Below, in pieces: positions 61,275 to 64,000 of a stretch of 64,000 nt of DNA. Under the pieces are notes generated by a model. That model had not been told where the DNA came from, searched no databases, and worked only from the letters and a program-made list of their open reading frames with translations. The stretch is from Chryseobacterium sp. CH21 (GTDB lineage: Bacteria > Bacteroidota > Bacteroidia > Flavobacteriales > Weeksellaceae). The stretch covers positions 17,425 to 81,424 of the forward strand of contig NZ_QICI01000095.1 in NCBI RefSeq assembly GCF_004119445.1, given 5' to 3'. A program made the translations under genes and the position numbers. Positions within the stretch are counted from its first letter, which is position 1; each line of letters opens with the position of its first letter.

Positions 61275-61673
61275 ATGAAGCTAGAACATATTGGTATTGC
61301 TGTAAAGTCTTTAGGGGTTTCTGATGAACTTTTTGCCAAATTATTAGGAAAAGAATCCTATAAAAAAGAAACTGTGGAAAGAGAAGGTGTTGTAACTTCT
61401 TTTTATGAAACAGGTGAGAGTAAAATTGAGCTTTTAGAAGCCAGTAATCCTGAAAGTCCAATCTCAAAATTTATTGATAAAAAGGGAGAAGGCATCCATC
61501 ATCTGGCATTTGGAGTTGAAAATATCCTGGAAGAAGTAGAAAGATTAAAAAAAGAAGGATTTCAGTTTATCTCTGAAGAACCGAAAGAAGGTGCTGATAA
61601 CAAATTAGTTGTATTCCTTCATCCAAGGTCTACAAACGGCGTGCTGGTAGAACTTTGCCAAGAAAAGCGATAA
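61275..61673 (+). CDS. mce: Methylmalonyl-CoA epimerase
   Basis: 132 aa, a VOC-fold metalloenzyme that interconverts (R)- and (S)-methylmalonyl-CoA in propionate metabolism. MKLEHIGIAVKSLG gives the first His ligand, GIHHLAFGVENI the second, and VLVELCQ the Glu; TSFYETGESKIELLEA is typical. No mutase gene is near. Confidence 0.95.
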   Translation: MKLEHIGIAVKSLGVSDELFAKLLGKESYKKETVEREGVVTSFYETGESKIELLEASNPESPISKFIDKKGEGIHHLAFGVENILEEVERLKKEGFQFISEEPKEGADNKLVVFLHPRSTNGVLVELCQEKR

Positions 61674-61678
61674 AAAAT

Positions 61679-61708
61679 TTTGTAGTGAAAGAAATTTTAC
61701 TATTTTTG
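61679..61708 (+). promoter_or_regulatory. Promoter of the tRNA gene
   Basis: TTTG at 61679-61682 and TATTTTTG at 61701-61708, 18 bp apart, are a good match to the Bacteroidota -33/-7 pair. The tRNA begins 27 bp later. Confidence 0.7.
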
Positions 61709-61735
61709 CAAACACAAAATTTAACCAAGTTTTGA

Positions 61736-61809
61736 GGTCCTATAGCTCAGTTGGTTAGAGCACCTGACTCATAATCAGGTGGTCCCTGGTTCGAGCCCAG
61801 GTGGGACCA
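61736..61809 (+). tRNA. tRNA with CAU anticodon (Met or Ile2)
   Basis: A full cloverleaf can be drawn. The acceptor stem GGTCCTA pairs with TGGGACC (one T-G pair), the D arm is GCTCAGTTGGTTAGAGC, the anticodon stem CCTGA/TCAGG encloses loop CTCATAA, and the T arm is CCTGGTTCGAGCCCAGG. The discriminator is A; CCA is not encoded. The anticodon CAU allows elongator Met, or Ile2 read as lysidine; the sequence alone does not settle it. Initiator Met is unlikely because the 1-72 pair is G-C. Confidence 0.93.
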
Positions 61810-61816
61810 CAATATA

Positions 61817-61853
61817 AAACCGTAATACTTAATTTTTCAAAGTGTTACGGTTT
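61817..61853 (+). terminator. Terminator behind the tRNA
   Basis: AAACCGTAA (61817-61825) pairs with TTACGGTTT (61845-61853) and is followed by T-rich DNA. The loop itself contains ACTT/AAGT and can extend the stem. Confidence 0.75.
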
Positions 61854-61865
61854 TTATTTTTGAAT

Positions 61866-61886
61866 TTTTCCCAACATTTTCCCAAC
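61866..61886. repeat. Direct repeat TTTTCCCAAC x2 beside the tRNA
   Basis: Two identical 10-mers (61866-61875 and 61877-61886) are spaced 11 bp, about one helical turn, 57 bp after the tRNA 3' end. The setting is compatible with an old integration site, but no integrase gene is in view. Confidence 0.5.
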
Positions 61887-61974
61887 CGTGCATTTTAATT
61901 TGATTATTTTAAGGAATAGTTCATAAGCTTTATAATGCATTAGTTTCAAAAAAATGAGAATAGGAGTTAAAAAA

Positions 61975-62002
61975 TAACCTTGACCATTTTTGATCAAGGT
62001 TA
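61975..62002 (-). terminator. Terminator of the DUF6705 gene pair
   Basis: TAACCTTGA (61975-61983) has an exact complement at 61994-62002; on the minus strand a T run follows. It lies 77 bp after the stop. Confidence 0.7.
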
Positions 62003-62079
62003 ATTATTTAAAATGAATGGCTTTCTCTTGATATTATGATAGAGCCAATTATTTTTCATAAGGGTTTAAATCTTTTAAT

Positions 62080-62640
62080 CTATTGTCTTATTAAAGATAT
62101 TGATTTTTTATAAGGTATAGTGGGTTGATAGGTAGTGGGACATTCTCCCCAAGTTATATCGGCATCTTGTAACATAAGTATACTCATTTTATTTGGTGTT
62201 TCTGGCTTAATTCTTAAATAAACAATACCTTCTTCACCACATGCAAACTCACTGTTGCCAATAAAATACATCATGTATGCTTTTAAATCTTTTTGAAATC
62301 CCACGCCGTTAAATTTAATCGTTGCATCATTGATTTCGTTAAAAGAATTATAAACTATATTTCCGTTAGAATCAATTACTTTCATTCTCCCAATTAATTT
62401 ATCTCTTCTTATTCCTATGTCTTCATATATCCCTTTTTTGAGCTGAATTTCATACGTTTTACCATTATAAGTACCTTTCCAATTACTAACATATTTATTC
62501 AAAGAATTATTAATATCTTTTTCATAATTATAGTTTGGACAATTAGGATTTGTTAGACATTGTGCAGCTTCTTCTAATGAGATAATTTGAGCATGACATG
62601 AAATAGTAAAAAAGATTAAAGCGGATATTAAATATTTCAT
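62080..62640 (-). CDS. DUF6705 family secreted protein
   Basis: 186 aa. Signal peptide MKYLISALIFFTISCHAQ (the Cys may be a lipobox). The mature part shows the DUF6705 pattern: an N-terminal helix with LNKYVSNWKGTYNGKTYEIQ, then KLIGRMKVIDSNGNIVYNS and a C-terminal ITWGECP. DUF6705 proteins are common in Flavobacteriia, have no known function and often follow genes for large secreted proteins. Here it lies 16 bp after the gene with the JAMM-like motif, so an immunity or partner role is possible but unproven. Confidence 0.8.
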   Translation of the reverse strand: MKYLISALIFFTISCHAQIISLEEAAQCLTNPNCPNYNYEKDINNSLNKYVSNWKGTYNGKTYEIQLKKGIYEDIGIRRDKLIGRMKVIDSNGNIVYNSFNEINDATIKFNGVGFQKDLKAYMMYFIGNSEFACGEEGIVYLRIKPETPNKMSILMLQDADITWGECPTTYQPTIPYKKSISLIRQ

Positions 62641-62656
62641 AATATAATTTTTAGTT

Positions 62657-63817
62657 TTAACAATTTGTTTCTGTTGTATCTGTTTTGTCAGTATTGAGGT
62701 TTATTTCTGTATTTGTTCCGTCTGCATTCATTCTATACAAACTTACTCCTTTTAAATTCATTTTGTCGTTTATGAATTGAAGAAAACCTAACTCTAGTTG
62801 TTTCTGTTTGCCTATTCTACTTTTCATAAATTCAAAATAAGACTTTTTTAAAGCCTCAACTTGAGCCATAGTAAAAGTTTTAGTCTGGTATTGATTTCCA
62901 GTAAAACGGATTTGATAAGTTACAGAACTTGAAACCATTACTGCGTAGATGTCTCCAAACGGTCTGTTCGCATCTTTTGCATTTTTTATCATATCCATAA
63001 AATAACTTATATCAGCAGGAGAAAATATTTTTATACCATATCTTGTGGCATCTGCTCCTTCTGATGTATCAAAATAAGTAAAATCATCCACATGAGTATG
63101 CATATAACCTTTAATATTTTTATTTTCAGCAAGTTCAGAATTAGGAAGTCCTAAAGAATTACTGGTTTCTGTAGCTGAGGCATTATCTTTATATTCATAA
63201 TCATTATTATTTCTCTGTACATATCCTGTTTCCATTTTTAATCCTGTATTAGATTCTAACACATTCATTTTAGCATAAAAATCAACATTGTTTCTTTGAG
63301 CTTTTATTTTATCACATGGTGTCGCCAAATACTCATTATAAAAATCCTGCCATTTAACAGTAGGATTTAATACCAAATACTCAAAAGCCCAGTTCAAAAA
63401 GTATTGATTATTCATTTCAGAAGCTTCAGGATTGCTATTGGCTTTTACATACCATTCATTTAATCCTATTAGACGTTCTGTGATAAAAGATTTACTTTTT
63501 ATAGTAATCCCTTTATCTTTAAAATAGAAAAAAGTATAGTAAAATAAATCGGGATTAGTTGCTCTCAATTGGTTTAAGGTATTTCCTAATGATATAAAGT
63601 AATTAGCTACATTGGTGTAATGAACATAATTGGGATCCATCGGGTCTTCGGTTTGATAATACTGATACCCTAAAGAAACAAACGGAAGCGTATTATAATA
63701 TCCTCCTAAATCAATAACTCCGCCTGTTCCGATCTGTCCCAGTCCTCCGTCACCTGTTCCCCCACCAGTGCTACCTCCACCTGTTTGTGAGCAGGTTTCT
63801 TCTATGGATAATATCAT
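62657..63817 (-). CDS. Secreted or surface protein with JAMM-like motif, 5' end uncertain
   Basis: 386 aa from ATG 63817. The frame stays open upstream to about 63943 and adds HTWETGWCSAGIHQTGSDN and CTVGGAPAP, so the real start is farther right. One extra A near 63943-63945 would connect it to ATG 63960 (434 aa) or beyond the window. A Gly-rich linker (residues 13-39) leads into a helical region (about 60-180). The C-terminal domain has GYMHTHVDD (His 240, 242) and FSPADI (Ser 266, Asp 269), like the HxH...SxxD of JAMM/MPN peptidases, with a longer spacing. Activity is unproven. Confidence 0.72.
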   Translation of the reverse strand: MILSIEETCSQTGGGSTGGGTGDGGLGQIGTGGVIDLGGYYNTLPFVSLGYQYYQTEDPMDPNYVHYTNVANYFISLGNTLNQLRATNPDLFYYTFFYFKDKGITIKSKSFITERLIGLNEWYVKANSNPEASEMNNQYFLNWAFEYLVLNPTVKWQDFYNEYLATPCDKIKAQRNNVDFYAKMNVLESNTGLKMETGYVQRNNNDYEYKDNASATETSNSLGLPNSELAENKNIKGYMHTHVDDFTYFDTSEGADATRYGIKIFSPADISYFMDMIKNAKDANRPFGDIYAVMVSSSVTYQIRFTGNQYQTKTFTMAQVEALKKSYFEFMKSRIGKQKQLELGFLQFINDKMNLKGVSLYRMNADGTNTEINLNTDKTDTTETNC

Positions 63818-64000
63818 TGGAGCAGGTGCACCACCTACTGTACAGGTATTGTCACTCCCTGTCTGATGTATTCCAGCCGAACACCAGCCTGTTTCCCAAG
63901 TATGTAAATCGTCAGCAAAAAGTGGACATTTGATATTAGAAATTTAAGGAGTGTTTTCATAAAAAGAGTAATTTTAATTATGGCAACACCGAAAAAGAAA

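Noticed and set aside
63980..64000. Start of a plus-strand gene (MATPKKK) at the right edge
   Set aside because: Only seven codons are visible, with no promoter; on the other strand the same bases can be read as part of an upstream extension.

Overview
The window is chromosomal DNA of a low-GC member of the Bacteroidota, most likely a Chryseobacterium-type Weeksellaceae (an inference; no rRNA is present). The evidence is a type IX secretion-associated PorP/SprF protein and two proteins with T9SS C-terminal sorting domains, many promoters of the Bacteroidota -7 type (TAnnTTTG) with no Shine-Dalgarno signal, GG-leader 'bacteriocin-like' peptides of the Chryseobacterium kind, DUF6705, DUF3822 and DUF5606 proteins, and a Bacteroidota-type nuo operon with a short NuoG.

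Layout. 1-3.5 kb: end of a flavodoxin-fold oxidoreductase, a LemA/TPM/TPM operon and, divergently, folA. 3.8-11.5 kb: TRIC channel, coaD, ddl, a PASTA protein, rluD-like, PorP/SprF, hemW, murI. 11.6-15.6 kb: a nitroreductase/HxlR divergent pair with an inverted-repeat operator, rsmD, DUF3822, an Smr protein, a phosphodiesterase. 16-24 kb: a frameshifted serine hydrolase, a T9SS-sorted beta-propeller, an archaemetzincin-like lipoprotein behind a SixA-type phosphatase, ruvX-def-DUF5606, mazG. 24-36 kb: a 1238-aa phosphoesterase/beta-barrel fusion, an HD-PycTM (DUF5706) fusion followed by a bestrophin, a 770-aa GAF protein and a frameshifted S41 peptidase. 35.9-50.3 kb: a complete complex I operon nuoA-N on the minus strand, with nuoC frameshifted and an outer-membrane barrel gene between nuoF and nuoG. 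50.6-61.7 kb: GNAT protein, Zn peptidase, YigZ, two tandem GG-leader peptides, ribD, DUF349, aroE, a secreted endonuclease I, a LolC/E-type permease, rbfA, mce. 61.7-64 kb: a CAU tRNA, then an accessory-looking pair, a protein with a JAMM-like motif and a DUF6705 protein.

Two things stand out. First, at least ten intergenic spacers, most of them inside or beside the nuo operon, are built of degenerate tandem heptanucleotides. Each spacer has its own consensus, and some fold into long inverted repeats. I know of no description of this for such genomes. Second, nuoC, the serine hydrolase (twice) and the S41 peptidase are each broken by loss of one base, three of the four in short A/T runs; a fifth such site may lie at the right edge. 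In a core gene such as nuoC this looks more like residual sequencing error than gene decay.

Most of the window is ordinary housekeeping DNA. Accessory or less understood parts are the GG-leader peptides, the HD-PycTM/bestrophin pair, the right-end pair beside the tRNA, and the spacer repeats.
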